Numbered from the stretch's first letter, positions 1 through 10,385 are shown. The stretch is DNA of 64,000 bases from Pseudaminobacter soli (ex Zhang et al. 2022) (GCF_014595955.1 NZ_JABVCF010000015.1:62001-126000); one strand, 5' to 3'. Made by a program: numbers and translations. Notes: a model not told the origin generated them from the letters alone.

Positions 1-1
1 G

Positions 2-274
2 GTCGGGAATTTCGGTGACGGCACGATCAATGCCTTCGATCGGAAGACCGACAAGTTCGAGGGCAAGCTGCGCGGGGCCGATGGTAAGCCGATAACGATC
101 GGCGACCTGTGGGCGCTCGTTCCCGGCAGTAGCCGGCCGAACGGCAACCCGAAGAAGATCTACTTCACCGCTGGCGTAGAGAACGAGGAGCATGGTCTCT
201 TCGGCACATTGAGCGCAATCAACGATCACAAACACCCGACAGTAGCGGTACACGGTTCGCATTCGTTTGGCTGA
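2..274 (+). CDS. TIGR03118-type secreted protein, C-terminal part (truncated by window edge)
   Basis: The frame is open from the first bases and stops at 272-274, leaving about 90 residues. It reads GNFGDGTINAFD near the start, then GKPITIGDLWALVPG, KKIYFTAGVENEEHGLFG and a short tail. This pattern matches the C-terminus of the TIGR03118 family as I recall it, a beta-propeller-like exported family of unknown biochemical role. The start lies upstream of the window, so no signal peptide can be assessed. It sits 34 bases ahead of a type I secretion gene set on the same strand, so it could be the exported cargo or simply a neighbour. That link is inference. Confidence 0.7.
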   Translation, partial: VGNFGDGTINAFDRKTDKFEGKLRGADGKPITIGDLWALVPGSSRPNGNPKKIYFTAGVENEEHGLFGTLSAINDHKHPTVAVHGSHSFG

Positions 275-308
275 CATCACGAAGAGGCTCATGTAAGGAG
301 TATCTCTC

Positions 309-2618
309 GTGGCGTTCTTCGCCCGACGGCGTTCGGACGCGGGGAGCCAGGTTCCGCAGCTTGAAGGCTCCGCCTTCACCGCGGAGCCGGAACAATTGGC
401 GGCGGCTGCTTCCAGTCAGCACGTCCGATCGGCCCGGGACGGGCTTCAACCGCGTCTTCGGGCCGTGATCGCAGCGGCCCATTTTCACGGCATAGAGCTC
501 GATCCCCGCGACTATGCCGGTAACCGTGAGGCGGCGGCGCCGTCCGCCGCGGCGTTGTCCGCATGGCTCCAGGATGCGGGTCTGTGGGCAAAGGCGGTGC
601 GGTTGCGCTGGCGAGATCTCATTGGTCTCCGCGAAACCGGTCCTGTCGTCCTGTTCCTAAGGGACGGCGGGGCCGCCCTGATGGTTGGGGCAGACCCGGC
701 ACGAAATCTCGTCGGCGTCAAAAGTCCGGATTGGCCTGCAGGCGCGGAGGCCATCGCCGTCGATCAATTGCGCCTGGAGCAGGTCTGGTCGGGCGATGCT
801 CTGCTGTTGCGGAGCAAACGTGCTCGATCGTCGGCCGAGGCGCCGTTCACGCTTGGCTGGCTGGCTTCTCTCGTCTTGCGGGAGCGGCGATTGCTCCGGG
901 ACATAGGGGTAGCCTCGCTGACATTGAGCTTTCTGACGATCTTCCCGCCCTTGCTGGTCATGACGGTCGTGGACAGGGTGCTGACCCACCACAGCTATTC
1001 GACGCTTGTCCTTCTTGGGGCGCTCCTTGCCATAGCAACGGTGTTCGAGACATTCCTCGGCTATGCCCGGCGGCTGATCGTGTTGATCGTGGGCACGCGG
1101 CTTGATGCCAAGCTCAATCTCCACGTCTTCAACCGCTTGCTGCGACTGCCGCTCGACTATTTCGAGCGCCATCCGGCCGGCGAGACCATGCACAAGATCG
1201 CTCAGGTCTACAAAGTTCGGGAATTCCTTACAGGCAAGCTTCTGACCACGTTCCTGGATCTCATGACCCTGGTCGTGCTTCTGCCCTTCCTGTTCTTCCT
1301 CAACCCCTTCCTCGCCGGATTGGTGCTGGCCTGCTCGGCCTTGATCATGCTTGTCATCCTGGCCTTTCTGCGCCCGATGCGCAGCAGCTTTGCCGAGGTG
1401 ATCTTCGCTGAGACCGAGAAGGCTTCCGTGCTCGGCGAGACCGTGTTCGGTATCAAGACGATAAAGTCTCTGGCGCTTGAACCGCAGCGGAACGCTTTGT
1501 GGGACGATCGGGTCGCCGATGTCGGGACGTCGCGCCTGGCCTTCGGCAAGCTGGCAAATTGGCCCCAGACCCTCATCACCCCGCTCGAGCGGTTCATGTC
1601 TATCGGGCTTGTGCTGATTGGCGCTTACATGGCGCTCGAGGACAGCACGGGCTACGCGGTCGGCGCGCTGTTCGCCTTCATGATGCTCAGCATGCGGGTG
1701 GCGCAGCCCTTGGTGGCACTTGCGCGCCTCATCGAGGATTACGAGGGAGTGGCTCTCGCAATCGTCGAGGCCGCCTCGGTGCTCAACCGGCCGCCGGAGG
1801 CGGATGCGGTATCCGGAGGATTGCGACCCCGGTTCGCAGGTGCGGTCTCTTTCGAGGATGTAAGCTTCACCTATGCTGGCACCCGACTTCCCGCCCTCGA
1901 TCGCGTCGCCTTCGAAATACCGGCCGGCACGATGCTGGGCATCGTCGGGCGCAGCGGGTCTGGAAAGTCGACGCTGACCCGGCTCCTGCAGGGGATAAAC
2001 CGGGATTACACCGGTTCTCTGAAGATCGACGGCAACGACGTGCGGGAGATCAATCTGCGCCATCTCCGGCAGAGCTTCGGCGTAGTCTTGCAAGAGAATT
2101 TCCTCTTCCGGGGTTCGATCCGTGACAACATCATCGCCGGCCGCTCTGGGCTGGTCCTTAGCGATGTCGTGAACGCATCTCGCCTCGCCGGTGCCGAGGA
2201 GTTCATCGAGCGGATGCCGAACGGCTACGAGTCGCTGATCGAGGAAGGTTCGCCGAATCTTTCGGGCGGCCAGCGGCAGCGGCTGGCAATCGCTCGTGCC
2301 TTGATCACCGATCCGCGCATTCTGATCCTGGACGAAGCCACGAACGCACTCGATCCGGAGAGCGAGGCGCTGCTGAACGCCAATCTGCTTCGCATCGCTA
2401 GCGGCCGGACCATGGTGATCGTCTCGCACCGGCTGTCATCTTTGGTCGATAGCGATCAGATCCTTGTGTTGGACAACGGAAGAGCAGTCGACATCGCTCC
2501 TCACGACGTTCTCCTCGACCGCTGCGCCATTTACCGCCAGCTTTGGTCGCAGCAGAACCGCTCTCAAGACCACCAGGGTCACATCCATGTCGCTCCTGCC
2601 TTTGTCGGAAGCCGGTAG
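309..2618 (+). CDS. Type I secretion ABC transporter/ATPase, HlyB-like with degenerate C39 domain
   Basis: This inner-membrane exporter couples ATP hydrolysis to secretion of a C-terminally tagged protein. The 769 residues divide into an N-terminal C39-peptidase-like region (about 55-155), a six-helix transmembrane domain (about 180-480) and a nucleotide-binding domain. The last has Walker A GRSGSGKST near 545, signature LSGGQRQR near 650, Walker B ILILDEATNALD and the switch His in IVSHRLS. No cysteine is visible in the C39-like region, so it should bind rather than cleave substrate, as the HlyB CLD does. The GTG start at 309 follows AAGGAG at 295-300 with 8 bases of spacing. The HlyD-type adaptor gene begins inside its 3' end. 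No TolC-type gene is nearby. Confidence 0.93.
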   Translation: MAFFARRRSDAGSQVPQLEGSAFTAEPEQLAAAASSQHVRSARDGLQPRLRAVIAAAHFHGIELDPRDYAGNREAAAPSAAALSAWLQDAGLWAKAVRLRWRDLIGLRETGPVVLFLRDGGAALMVGADPARNLVGVKSPDWPAGAEAIAVDQLRLEQVWSGDALLLRSKRARSSAEAPFTLGWLASLVLRERRLLRDIGVASLTLSFLTIFPPLLVMTVVDRVLTHHSYSTLVLLGALLAIATVFETFLGYARRLIVLIVGTRLDAKLNLHVFNRLLRLPLDYFERHPAGETMHKIAQVYKVREFLTGKLLTTFLDLMTLVVLLPFLFFLNPFLAGLVLACSALIMLVILAFLRPMRSSFAEVIFAETEKASVLGETVFGIKTIKSLALEPQRNALWDDRVADVGTSRLAFGKLANWPQTLITPLERFMSIGLVLIGAYMALEDSTGYAVGALFAFMMLSMRVAQPLVALARLIEDYEGVALAIVEAASVLNRPPEADAVSGGLRPRFAGAVSFEDVSFTYAGTRLPALDRVAFEIPAGTMLGIVGRSGSGKSTLTRLLQGINRDYTGSLKIDGNDVREINLRHLRQSFGVVLQENFLFRGSIRDNIIAGRSGLVLSDVVNASRLAGAEEFIERMPNGYESLIEEGSPNLSGGQRQRLAIARALITDPRILILDEATNALDPESEALLNANLLRIASGRTMVIVSHRLSSLVDSDQILVLDNGRAVDIAPHDVLLDRCAIYRQLWSQQNRSQDHQGHIHVAPAFVGSR

Positions 2619-3987
2619 GCCGGTCATTGGTACAAAGGATGCGGCCGACCGGGCGCTCCTGGAGTTTCAATCTCCATCCGCGGCGATCGTCACTGCTCCG
2701 GTCCCATGGTTGGCACGTGGATCTGTCTGGGCAATTGCGCTCATGCTCGCGATCTCGGTCCTGGCGATGGGGTTGATTCCGGTCGACAAAGTGGTGACGG
2801 CTCGTGGACGGGTCGTCTCTCGGATGCCTATATCGGTCGTGCAGCCGCTGGAGACCTCGATCGTGCGCTCGATCGGCGTCACAGAAGGCCAACAGGTCCA
2901 TGCAGGCGATACCCTAGCCGAACTCGACTCCACCTTCACGGCCGCGGATGTCGGCGGTCTGGCCTCACAGGTTTCCATGCTGGAAGCGGAAGTCGCGCGT
3001 CTCCAGGCGGAGGCCGACGGTCGCTTGTTCACCTATGCCGGATCCGATGCGAACCTGATGCTACAGGCGGCGATTGCCGCCCAGCGGTTGTCGGAGCGTA
3101 AGCTCAAGGAGGAGATGTATCGGCAGCGCGTCGATAGCCTAAACGCTGTCCTCACGCGCAGCGCCGAAGATGTGCAGACCTTCCAGGCGAGACAGAAGGT
3201 GGCCGACAAGATCCTCTCCATCCGTAAGGAATTGGAGCGCAAGCAGGTCGGCAGCCTAGTCAATTCACTGGCTGCCTTGGATAATCAACTGGAAATCACC
3301 CGCAGCCTTTCCAACGCGGCGCAGAGCGCGGAAGGTGCGCGCCACGATCTCGAAGCAGCCCAGGCGGAGCGCGATGCCTACGATCAGAACTGGCGCGCCG
3401 AGGTTTCGCAAAGGTTGGCGGAACAGAGACACAAGCTTAACGACGCCAGGGAGCAATTGAGCAAGGCGCAACGCCGGCGCCAACTGGTCGAACTGCGCGC
3501 TGACCGGGATGCAACCGTTCTCACGGTCGCCAAGGTTTCCGTGGGGTCGGTGCTGCAGTCGGGCGAGCAACTCATCACACTGGTTCCTGCCGACGCGCCC
3601 CTCGAGGCGGAAGTGAACATCGCCGGGCACGACAATGGTTTCGTCCAGGCCGGTGCTCCGGTCGCGGTCAAGTTCGACACTTTTCCGGCCTCGCAATATG
3701 GGTTGGCACATGGGACGGTCCGCACCGTCAGTGCCGACAGCTTTGTCGGTACGGATGACGTGAAAACTCGCCCCGGCGCCGCTCCGGCGAGTCCCGGCAG
3801 TTCAGAGCCGTTCTATCGCTCGCGCATCACCCTTGATGAGGTGAACCTGCATGGCGTTCCGGCCGGCTTCCATGTCGTGCCCGGCATGCCCGTCACTGCA
3901 GACATCAAGGTGGGCCAAGGCACCGTGCTCGCCTATCTCCTCGGCCGGATCCTGCCGGTGGCGTCCGAGGGGATGCGCGAGCCATGA
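2587..3987 (+). CDS. HlyD-family type I secretion periplasmic adaptor
   Basis: This membrane-fusion protein should bridge the ABC exporter to an outer-membrane channel. The ATG at 2587 overlaps the exporter gene by 32 bases and gives 466 residues, a normal length. The frame stays open further upstream, but only as antisense-like overlap with the exporter. One N-terminal membrane segment (about 50-70) precedes a first lipoyl half, a long alpha-helical coiled-coil hairpin (about 110-320, rich in Ala, Glu, Gln and Arg), then a second lipoyl half and beta-barrel. The barrel includes PLEAEVNIAGHDNGFV and a final PGMPVTADIKVGQ, both typical of the family. The stop overlaps the next start as ATGA, indicating translational coupling. 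Confidence 0.92.
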   Translation: MSLLPLSEAGRPVIGTKDAADRALLEFQSPSAAIVTAPVPWLARGSVWAIALMLAISVLAMGLIPVDKVVTARGRVVSRMPISVVQPLETSIVRSIGVTEGQQVHAGDTLAELDSTFTAADVGGLASQVSMLEAEVARLQAEADGRLFTYAGSDANLMLQAAIAAQRLSERKLKEEMYRQRVDSLNAVLTRSAEDVQTFQARQKVADKILSIRKELERKQVGSLVNSLAALDNQLEITRSLSNAAQSAEGARHDLEAAQAERDAYDQNWRAEVSQRLAEQRHKLNDAREQLSKAQRRRQLVELRADRDATVLTVAKVSVGSVLQSGEQLITLVPADAPLEAEVNIAGHDNGFVQAGAPVAVKFDTFPASQYGLAHGTVRTVSADSFVGTDDVKTRPGAAPASPGSSEPFYRSRITLDEVNLHGVPAGFHVVPGMPVTADIKVGQGTVLAYLLGRILPVASEGMREP

Positions 3988-5696
3988 CCCCTTCAGAGAG
4001 CGCTGCTGCAGCATCGAATGACACTAGAACGAGGCGATCGCGGCTGCTTGATCGCGTCGTGGGCAGCTTGTGGCCATCAATGGCGCTTCATCGCGCGACG
4101 AGGCTGATGGCAGGAGGACAGGCGATCAGGGCTTTCGGGCTCTTCGCCCGTGCCGCACGCGCAGGTAGCGCGGAGGCTGAATACCAGGTCGGGCGGTGCT
4201 ACTTGAATGGCGCTGGCGTCCCGGTGAGCCGCGCCGATGGATTCCGCTGGATCGAACGCGCTGCTGCACGAGGACATGCCGAAGCCGAATGGATTCTTGC
4301 GGCGCTGTATGTCGACGGCGTCGCGCCATGTTGCGACAGGCAGGACTCTTCCGGTTCTCCGCTCGATCTCTTTTCGTTCGATGTGGCTCCTGAACCAGAC
4401 TTCGCGGCAGCGGAGAAATGGGCGCGTCGTGCGGCAGAACACGGATCCGCCGATGGACAGGCATTGCTGGGATACGTCCTCACCTTCGGCCCGAAATCCA
4501 TGCGCGACCTTGAAGAGGCGCAACACTGGTACAAGCTTTCCGCCGAAGCCGGCTGTCCGCAGGGTGCCTACGGCTACGGATCGTCGCTGGTGCAATCGGG
4601 GGACAGTGAAGGCGATGAGGTTCGGGCGGCCGACTACATCCGCCTCGCGGCCCAGGCGGGCCTTTCCCCAGCAATCTATCTGCTTGGTATGCTCACGGAA
4701 CGCGGATGGGGGATTGAACGGGACCAGTCTGCGGCCGTGCAACTCTACAGGCGAGCAGCCGTAATTGGTAATCGCTCGGCCCAGACGAGTTGGGGGCGTG
4801 CGCTGATGTGGGGGGTGGGGGTCGAACCCGATCGGATCGAGGGCGAGTCCTGGCTTCGCCGGGCAGCGCTGGCCGGCGATGCGGACGCGGCTGCATTGAT
4901 CGGCGACATCTACGCCGAAGCCGGTGCGCTTCCTCCAAACTATGCGGAAGCCGCGATCTGGTATCGCCGCGCGGCAGAGGCGGGCCATGCTGCGGCAGCG
5001 CGGACGCTGGGCCTGCTCTATCTGTCGGGGACAGGAGTAGGGCGCGACCCGAGGGAGGCAATGAATTGGCTTGGCATTGCCGCCGAAGCGGGCGATCGGT
5101 CGGCACAAGTGGATCTTGCCAGCCTGCTGCTGAATGATGGGGCAAGCCATCCTGGAGACCTCGCGAAGGCGCGTGACTGGCTCGAACGGGCCGCCGCGTC
5201 GGGAAACCTGCTGGCTGCATCCCATTTGGGCGTTTGCCTGCTGGAAGGCATCGGCATGGACCGCGAGGAGCGATTGGCGCTCCAATGGCTGCACCAGGCC
5301 GCGCGCGAAGTCGTGAGCGCACAGTATTGGTATGGTCGGGCGCTTTCCGAGGGGCGCGGAATCGAGGCCGACCCGAGTTTAGGCCGTGCCTGGGTTGCAC
5401 GCGCTGCGGCTGCCGGCATGGCCGATGCGGAAGCCGCCCTGGCGGAGATGATGGTGAACGGGCGCGGCGGCCCGAAGGATCATGGTGCCGCGCTGGATCT
5501 GTTCGAAAGGGCGGCCGCAAAGGGCCACGTCGGCGCCATGTACGCGCTCGGAATGATGAGGGACGGCGGATTCGATGTCGCTTCGGACCACGCTGCGGCA
5601 TTGCGCTGGTTCGAGGCCGCGGCAGAGCGAGGGCACGAGGCTGCCCAGCACATCGTCGGCCACTCCCCGCAACAGAACGTGCGCGACGATCGCTAG
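3984..5696 (+). CDS. Sel1-repeat protein coupled to type I secretion genes
   Basis: The 570 residues are almost entirely Sel1-like repeats. I count about 13 units of roughly 36 residues with the usual A-x-Y-x-L-G, G-x-G-V and A-x-x-W-x-x-x-A-A-x-x-G positions. The basic N-terminus has no clear signal peptide or membrane helix, so a cytoplasmic scaffold or adaptor role is likeliest. Such repeats mediate protein-protein contacts. The gene overlaps the upstream HlyD gene by four bases (ATGA at 3984-3987), so it belongs to the secretion operon. A role as chaperone or regulator of the exporter is inference from position. The next gene starts 219 bases downstream. Confidence 0.88.
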   Translation: MTPSESAAAASNDTRTRRSRLLDRVVGSLWPSMALHRATRLMAGGQAIRAFGLFARAARAGSAEAEYQVGRCYLNGAGVPVSRADGFRWIERAAARGHAEAEWILAALYVDGVAPCCDRQDSSGSPLDLFSFDVAPEPDFAAAEKWARRAAEHGSADGQALLGYVLTFGPKSMRDLEEAQHWYKLSAEAGCPQGAYGYGSSLVQSGDSEGDEVRAADYIRLAAQAGLSPAIYLLGMLTERGWGIERDQSAAVQLYRRAAVIGNRSAQTSWGRALMWGVGVEPDRIEGESWLRRAALAGDADAAALIGDIYAEAGALPPNYAEAAIWYRRAAEAGHAAAARTLGLLYLSGTGVGRDPREAMNWLGIAAEAGDRSAQVDLASLLLNDGASHPGDLAKARDWLERAAASGNLLAASHLGVCLLEGIGMDREERLALQWLHQAAREVVSAQYWYGRALSEGRGIEADPSLGRAWVARAAAAGMADAEAALAEMMVNGRGGPKDHGAALDLFERAAAKGHVGAMYALGMMRDGGFDVASDHAAALRWFEAAAERGHEAAQHIVGHSPQQNVRDDR

Positions 5697-5915
5697 GATT
5701 TACGTGGGCGGTGCCTGAGCAGCCCAGTGATGGCAGCAAGGGCACCCCCAACCGGGTTCAGCTCGAATTCGGCCGGTCCAATCGACCCAGCGCTGAGGTA
5801 GGCATTTTCCAACCCGCCGTCGTTGTGGGGAAGCGCCTTGACCCAGTCAGGGGCAATGGCGATCCTGTCCAGCCTTCAATATGGTGCGCGACTCATCTTT
5901 TCGGACGAGGAGCGC

Positions 5916-8237
5916 ATGAACGCTACAGCACAAGCCAGCCTTGGGACCGCACGGATAGCGTCGACCATCGCGTCGGAAATTGGCGCTCGTCCGGAGCAGG
6001 TGGCCGCCGCCATAGTGCTCCTGGATGAGGATGCCACGGTTCCGTTCGTCGCACGCTACCGCAAGGAAGCGACTGGCGGACTCGACGATACGCAATTGCG
6101 CCTGTTGGCCGAGCGGCTTGCCTACCTGCGTGAGTTCGATGCGCGGCGCGCGACGATCCTCGCTTCGATCCGCGAGCAGGGCAAGCTGACGGATGAATTG
6201 GAGGCCAAGATTGCCGCCGCCACCACCAAGGCGGAACTGGAAGACATTTACCTGCCTTACAAGCCGAAGCGTCGGACAAAGGCCGAGATCGCGCGGGAAC
6301 GCGGGCTGGGACCGCTGGCCGAGGCGATCCTGACCAACCGCGCAGCGGCACCAGCGGAACTCGCGGCTTCGTATCTCACCGATGAAATACCGGATGCGAA
6401 AGCAGCGCTCGAAGGCGCGCGTGATATTCTATCCGAGCAGTTCGCGCAAAACGCTGATCTCGTCGGGCAACTGCGTACTTACATGAAGGAGCGGGCCTTC
6501 TTGCGGTCGCGCGTCGTGGCGGGCAAGCAGGAAGCCGGCGCAAAGTTCTCCGACTATTTCGACCACGTCGAGCGCTGGTCGGGCGTGCCTAGCCACCGTG
6601 CACTCGCCATGCTGCGCGGCCGTAACGAAGAAGTGCTGTCTCTCGATATCGAGGTGGATGCCGATGACGCCTCGCCGGTGAAGCCGGTGGAGCGCATGGT
6701 CGCGCAAACCTATGCAATCGGCAGGGAGCTTCCGGGCGACCGGTGGCTGATGGAGGTCGTCGGCTGGACATGGCGGGTCAAGCTGTCATTGCATCTTTCC
6801 CTCGACCTGATGCGCGACCTGCGCGAGCGTGCCGAGGAAGAGGCGATCCAGGTCTTTGCCCGCAACTTGAAGGATCTTCTGCTGGCCGCGCCGGCCGGCT
6901 CCCGTGCGACGATGGGGCTCGATCCTGGCATCAGGACGGGCGTAAAGGTCGCGGTGGTGGACGGCACCGGCAAGCTGGTGGCGACGACGACCGTCTATCC
7001 GTTCCCACCAAGGAATGACGTAAGAGGTACCCAGGCGGAGCTTGCCGGCCTGATCCGCCGGCACAATGTCGAACTGGTTGCCATCGGCAACGGCACGGGC
7101 AGCCGTGAAACGGAGAAACTGGTGGCCGAGATGCTCTCCGACATGCCCGCACCGAAACCAATCAAGGTGATCGTGAGCGAGGCAGGAGCGTCGGTCTATT
7201 CCGCCTCGGAAACGGCCGCCGCCGAGTTCCCGGACCTCGACGTGTCACTGCGTGGTGCGGTGTCAATCGCACGTCGCCTCCAGGACCCGCTGGCCGAACT
7301 GGTGAAGATAGACCCGAAATCCATCGGCGTTGGACAATACCAGCATGACGTCGACCAGTATCGCCTTGCCCGTTCGCTGGATGCGGTGGTGGAAGACGCG
7401 GTGAACGCGGTCGGCGTCGATCTCAATACGGCTTCTGCCTCGCTTCTGGCGCGCGTGTCCGGTCTCGGGACCTCGTTGGCGGAAGCGATCGTGGAACACC
7501 GCAACGCCAACGGGCCGTTTCCCAGCCGTAAGGAACTGCTCAAGGTTCCAAGGCTCGGTCAGCGCACCTTCGAGCAGTGCGCCGGCTTCCTGCGCGTTCC
7601 CAACGGCCTAGAGCCGCTGGACGCTTCAGCCGTGCACCCGGAAGCCTATGGCGTGGCGAAGAAGATCGTCGCTGCCTGCGGCCGCGATGTGCGCTCGCTG
7701 ATGGGAGACAGCTTGATCCTCAAGACGCTCGACCCGCGCATGTTCGTCGATGAGCGCTTCGGCTTACCTACGGTGCGCGACATCATCGCGGAACTGGAGA
7801 AGCCCGGCCGCGACCCACGTCCGGGCTTCAAGACCGCGACCTTCGCGGAAGGTGTGGACGACATCAAGGATCTCAAACCGGGCATGCTCCTTGAAGGCAC
7901 GGTCACCAATGTCGCGGCTTTCGGCGCGTTCGTCGACATCGGCGTGCACCAGGACGGGCTGGTCCATGTGTCGCAATTGGCGGATCGGTTTGTGAAGGAC
8001 GCGCATGAGGTGGTGAAGGCCGGCGACGTCGTCAAAGTGCGTGTGCTCGATGTCGACATCGCGCGAAAGCGAATCTCCTTGTCCATGCGCCGGGACGCGA
8101 GCGCGGCTCCTGCCAAACCCGCACCGCGAGACAACGGAAAGCAGAACCCGCCCCGGAATAGTCAGAGCAGGCCGGAGCGGTCTGCGCAGCAGGGCTCCTT
8201 GGGTGCTGCGATTACTGAGGCCCTGAGGAAGCGTTGA
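5916..8237 (+). CDS. tex: Tex-family RNA-binding transcription accessory protein
   Basis: From the ATG at 5916 the product is 773 residues, the same length as E. coli Tex. AGGAG at 5908-5912 is close to the start; an earlier in-frame ATG at 5823 would add an atypical leader. The N-terminal helical Tex region carries [15 protein letters not shown], followed by the YqgF/RNase-H-like domain ([15 protein letters not shown], about 330-450), helix-hairpin-helix motifs (about 500-560) and a C-terminal S1 domain with [18 protein letters not shown] (about 650-725). Tex binds nucleic acid and influences transcription and expression of surface or toxin genes. The gene stands alone between the secretion operon and the dehydrogenase. 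Confidence 0.96.
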   Translation: MNATAQASLGTARIASTIASEIGARPEQVAAAIVLLDEDATVPFVARYRKEATGGLDDTQLRLLAERLAYLREFDARRATILASIREQGKLTDELEAKIAAATTKAELEDIYLPYKPKRRTKAEIARERGLGPLAEAILTNRAAAPAELAASYLTDEIPDAKAALEGARDILSEQFAQNADLVGQLRTYMKERAFLRSRVVAGKQEAGAKFSDYFDHVERWSGVPSHRALAMLRGRNEEVLSLDIEVDADDASPVKPVERMVAQTYAIGRELPGDRWLMEVVGWTWRVKLSLHLSLDLMRDLRERAEEEAIQVFARNLKDLLLAAPAGSRATMGLDPGIRTGVKVAVVDGTGKLVATTTVYPFPPRNDVRGTQAELAGLIRRHNVELVAIGNGTGSRETEKLVAEMLSDMPAPKPIKVIVSEAGASVYSASETAAAEFPDLDVSLRGAVSIARRLQDPLAELVKIDPKSIGVGQYQHDVDQYRLARSLDAVVEDAVNAVGVDLNTASASLLARVSGLGTSLAEAIVEHRNANGPFPSRKELLKVPRLGQRTFEQCAGFLRVPNGLEPLDASAVHPEAYGVAKKIVAACGRDVRSLMGDSLILKTLDPRMFVDERFGLPTVRDIIAELEKPGRDPRPGFKTATFAEGVDDIKDLKPGMLLEGTVTNVAAFGAFVDIGVHQDGLVHVSQLADRFVKDAHEVVKAGDVVKVRVLDVDIARKRISLSMRRDASAAPAKPAPRDNGKQNPPRNSQSRPERSAQQGSLGAAITEALRKR

Positions 8238-8501
8238 GCTGCCGAGCAGGGCAACCTGCGGCCTCCAAATGCTCACGCGATGTTGCCCAAAGCGCCGTGG
8301 ACCCGCGGCGTCCGCCTGGTGTAAGGGACGCGTATCCGGCCGCCTCTGCCCTACCCTGTCCGCCGAGCGACGTATGGCGAGAAACAAGCGGGAAGGAGCG
8401 ATCCATTGGAACCGGATGGACGCTCACTCGCGGGGCATCCGGTGAAGTTCCACGTTGGGACAAGGGGGAACGCTCGCAGCATCCCCCGCTTTGATATGAG
8501 C

Positions 8502-9431
8502 CTATTCGGCTGCCTGATGGATCACTTCCCACGGAGCCACCCAGTCGCCGCTGACGCGTAGCTCGACGCCCGCGTCATCTTCCACGACTTTGCAGACGGT
8601 CATTTCGCCCGCTTCGGCGCCATAGCGATCGCCGGCTTCACGGAAGCGCGCATAGCAGGCGTCGAGCATTTCCGAGCGGGTTCCAGTTTCCTCGAGCAGT
8701 TCCTTGATCAGGCCCAAGTCCTTCAGGCATAGCTTGATCGGGAAGGAAGGATCGTAGTGACCCGCGAAAATCGACGGGACATCGTGCTGCATCACGAAAC
8801 TGTCCGCAGCCCCGCCCTTCATCACCTCCCACCAGACATCCGGCTCGAGACCAGCCTTCTTGGCGCACACCATGGCCTCGCCAATGGCCGCCGCATGCAC
8901 CTTCCAGAGCTGATTGTTGACCAGTTTAGCGACGTAGCCGTTGCCATACTTGCCAACTTTTCTGAGTTCACCCATCGCCTCGATAACGGGACGCGCGGCC
9001 TCCACGTCGGCATCTTCCCCGCCCACGAACATTGGCATGTCACCGCGGATCGCCGCGTCGACCGAACCGGTGACCGGGGCATCAACCGGCCTGCCCCCGG
9101 CCGCCACGAATGGCTTGACGAGTTCACGCATGAACCGAGGCGAGGAGGTCGTCATGTCGATCCACAACTTGCCCTGGCAATCGCCCTTCAGCAGTCCTTC
9201 TGGCCCGTTCAGGACGGCATCCAGATGAGGCGGACCGAACACCATGGATACCACACAATCCACCTGCCCAATCATGTCGCGAGGGCTGTCGACCCACTTC
9301 GCTCCCATGGCGATGTGATCCGTCGCCGCTTCCGGGCGCAGATCGAAGACATAGGTTTCGAAACCCGCGCGGATGATATTCTTGGCGGCGTTGCCGCCCA
9401 TGGTCCCGAGACCGATGAAACCGACCTTCAT
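8502..9431 (-). CDS. NAD(P)-dependent beta-hydroxyacid dehydrogenase (3-hydroxyisobutyrate dehydrogenase family)
   Basis: The 309 residues begin with the Rossmann motif GFIGLGTMGGNAAKN. They also carry DAPVTGSVDAA in the substrate-binding loop and GYVAKLVNNQL, where the lysine is the expected catalytic residue of the HIBADH/tartronate-semialdehyde reductase family. The enzyme should oxidise a 3-hydroxy-2-alkyl acid or reduce a semialdehyde in the cytoplasm; the substrate cannot be told from sequence. It is divergent from a LysR-type gene across a 102-base spacer with an inverted repeat, so that regulator probably controls it. Confidence 0.9.
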   Translation of the reverse strand: MKVGFIGLGTMGGNAAKNIIRAGFETYVFDLRPEAATDHIAMGAKWVDSPRDMIGQVDCVVSMVFGPPHLDAVLNGPEGLLKGDCQGKLWIDMTTSSPRFMRELVKPFVAAGGRPVDAPVTGSVDAAIRGDMPMFVGGEDADVEAARPVIEAMGELRKVGKYGNGYVAKLVNNQLWKVHAAAIGEAMVCAKKAGLEPDVWWEVMKGGAADSFVMQHDVPSIFAGHYDPSFPIKLCLKDLGLIKELLEETGTRSEMLDACYARFREAGDRYGAEAGEMTVCKVVEDDAGVELRVSGDWVAPWEVIHQAAE

Positions 9432-9496
9432 TCCAACCTCTGCAGTTATCAGGTGTGCGGGAACCTAGACGGTTTGCTGACTATCGATAAAACAAG

Positions 9497-9525
9497 AAGA
9501 ATCTATCGCCACAATTAGGATTCTT
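9497..9525. promoter_or_regulatory. Inverted repeat, candidate LysR operator
   Basis: The arms AAGAATC (9497-9503) and GATTCTT (9519-9525) form a perfect 7-bp dyad with a 15-base spacer. It lies between the divergent dehydrogenase and LysR genes and ends 8 bases before the LysR ATG. An ATTA...TAAT dyad sits in the same stretch. Placement fits an autoregulatory LysR site, but binding is inferred. Confidence 0.45.
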
Positions 9526-9533
9526 AATAGGGC

Positions 9534-10385
9534 ATGGCCGATATCGACATGAAGCTCCTGCGCTCCTTTCTGTCCGTCGCGACGGAGAGGAATTTCTCCA
9601 GGGCGGCGGATCGCCTTGGTTGCTCGCAGGCTACCGTGTCGCTCCGCATAAAGAATCTGGAAGGGACCCTCGGTCGGAAGCTGTTCGATCGAGGCTACCA
9701 TCTGGTCGAATTGAGCCAGGCTGGCCGAGATCTTCTTCCCCAGGTGCAGATCATCGTCGACCACCACGACATGCTGTTCGACGGGATGAAGCGCGGCAAG
9801 ATAACGGGCACCGTCAAACTCGGCGTCGCCGAGGACTACGTCCAACCGATCCTGTCGCGGTTGATGAGAGTGGTCGAAACCTCTCTTCCCGGCGTCGAAC
9901 TCAGCATCACGTCGATGCTCAGCGCTAAGCTCGCTAATATGGTCGAGGCGAGAAACCTCGACCTAGCGATCGTGACGCTTCCTACCCAGAAAAGCCACTC
10001 GACCGTGCTCAGTTGTCCGAGGCTAGTGTGGGTCGCGGCCGAGGATTTCGTCATCGACAGAACGAAGCCGTGGCCATTGGCCTTCTATCCGGAAGGATGC
10101 GTGTTCCGAGCGGCCGCCATGGGCGCGCTGGGGCGCGAAGGCGTGAAGTTCCGCGAGTTCCTGAACAGCGCGAGCGGCGAAGTGATCAAGTGCGCGGTTA
10201 GCTCGGGGACGGCTGTCACCGTCATGGCCGAAGGCACGATTCCCCACGGGTTCATCGCACTGCCCAAGGACTCGGGACTGCCGGAACTCCCGAACACCTG
10301 CATCCAACTGCTGGAGCGTGCGGACGGTCTGTCGAAGGCGGCTCAACGGTTGAAGGTCTCCATCATGAAGCTTCTAGGTGCCTGA
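9534..10385 (+). CDS. LysR-family transcriptional regulator
   Basis: The 283 residues start with a LysR winged helix-turn-helix (about 5-64, including FSRAADRLGCSQATVSLRIKNLE), followed by the periplasmic-binding-like effector domain. The ATG at 9534 places the HTH at the usual distance from the N-terminus. The gene is divergent from the hydroxyacid dehydrogenase at 8502-9431, the standard arrangement in which the regulator activates its neighbour in response to a pathway metabolite. The effector domain is slightly short for the family. The gene ends 199 bases before the convergent RTX protein gene; no gene was recognised in that spacer. Confidence 0.93.
   Translation: MADIDMKLLRSFLSVATERNFSRAADRLGCSQATVSLRIKNLEGTLGRKLFDRGYHLVELSQAGRDLLPQVQIIVDHHDMLFDGMKRGKITGTVKLGVAEDYVQPILSRLMRVVETSLPGVELSITSMLSAKLANMVEARNLDLAIVTLPTQKSHSTVLSCPRLVWVAAEDFVIDRTKPWPLAFYPEGCVFRAAAMGALGREGVKFREFLNSASGEVIKCAVSSGTAVTVMAEGTIPHGFIALPKDSGLPELPNTCIQLLERADGLSKAAQRLKVSIMKLLGA

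Noticed and set aside
657-2429. 590-codon minus-strand frame across the first exporter gene
   Set aside because: Antisense shadow of the ABC exporter; its sequence is Arg/Gln/His-rich with no recognisable motif.
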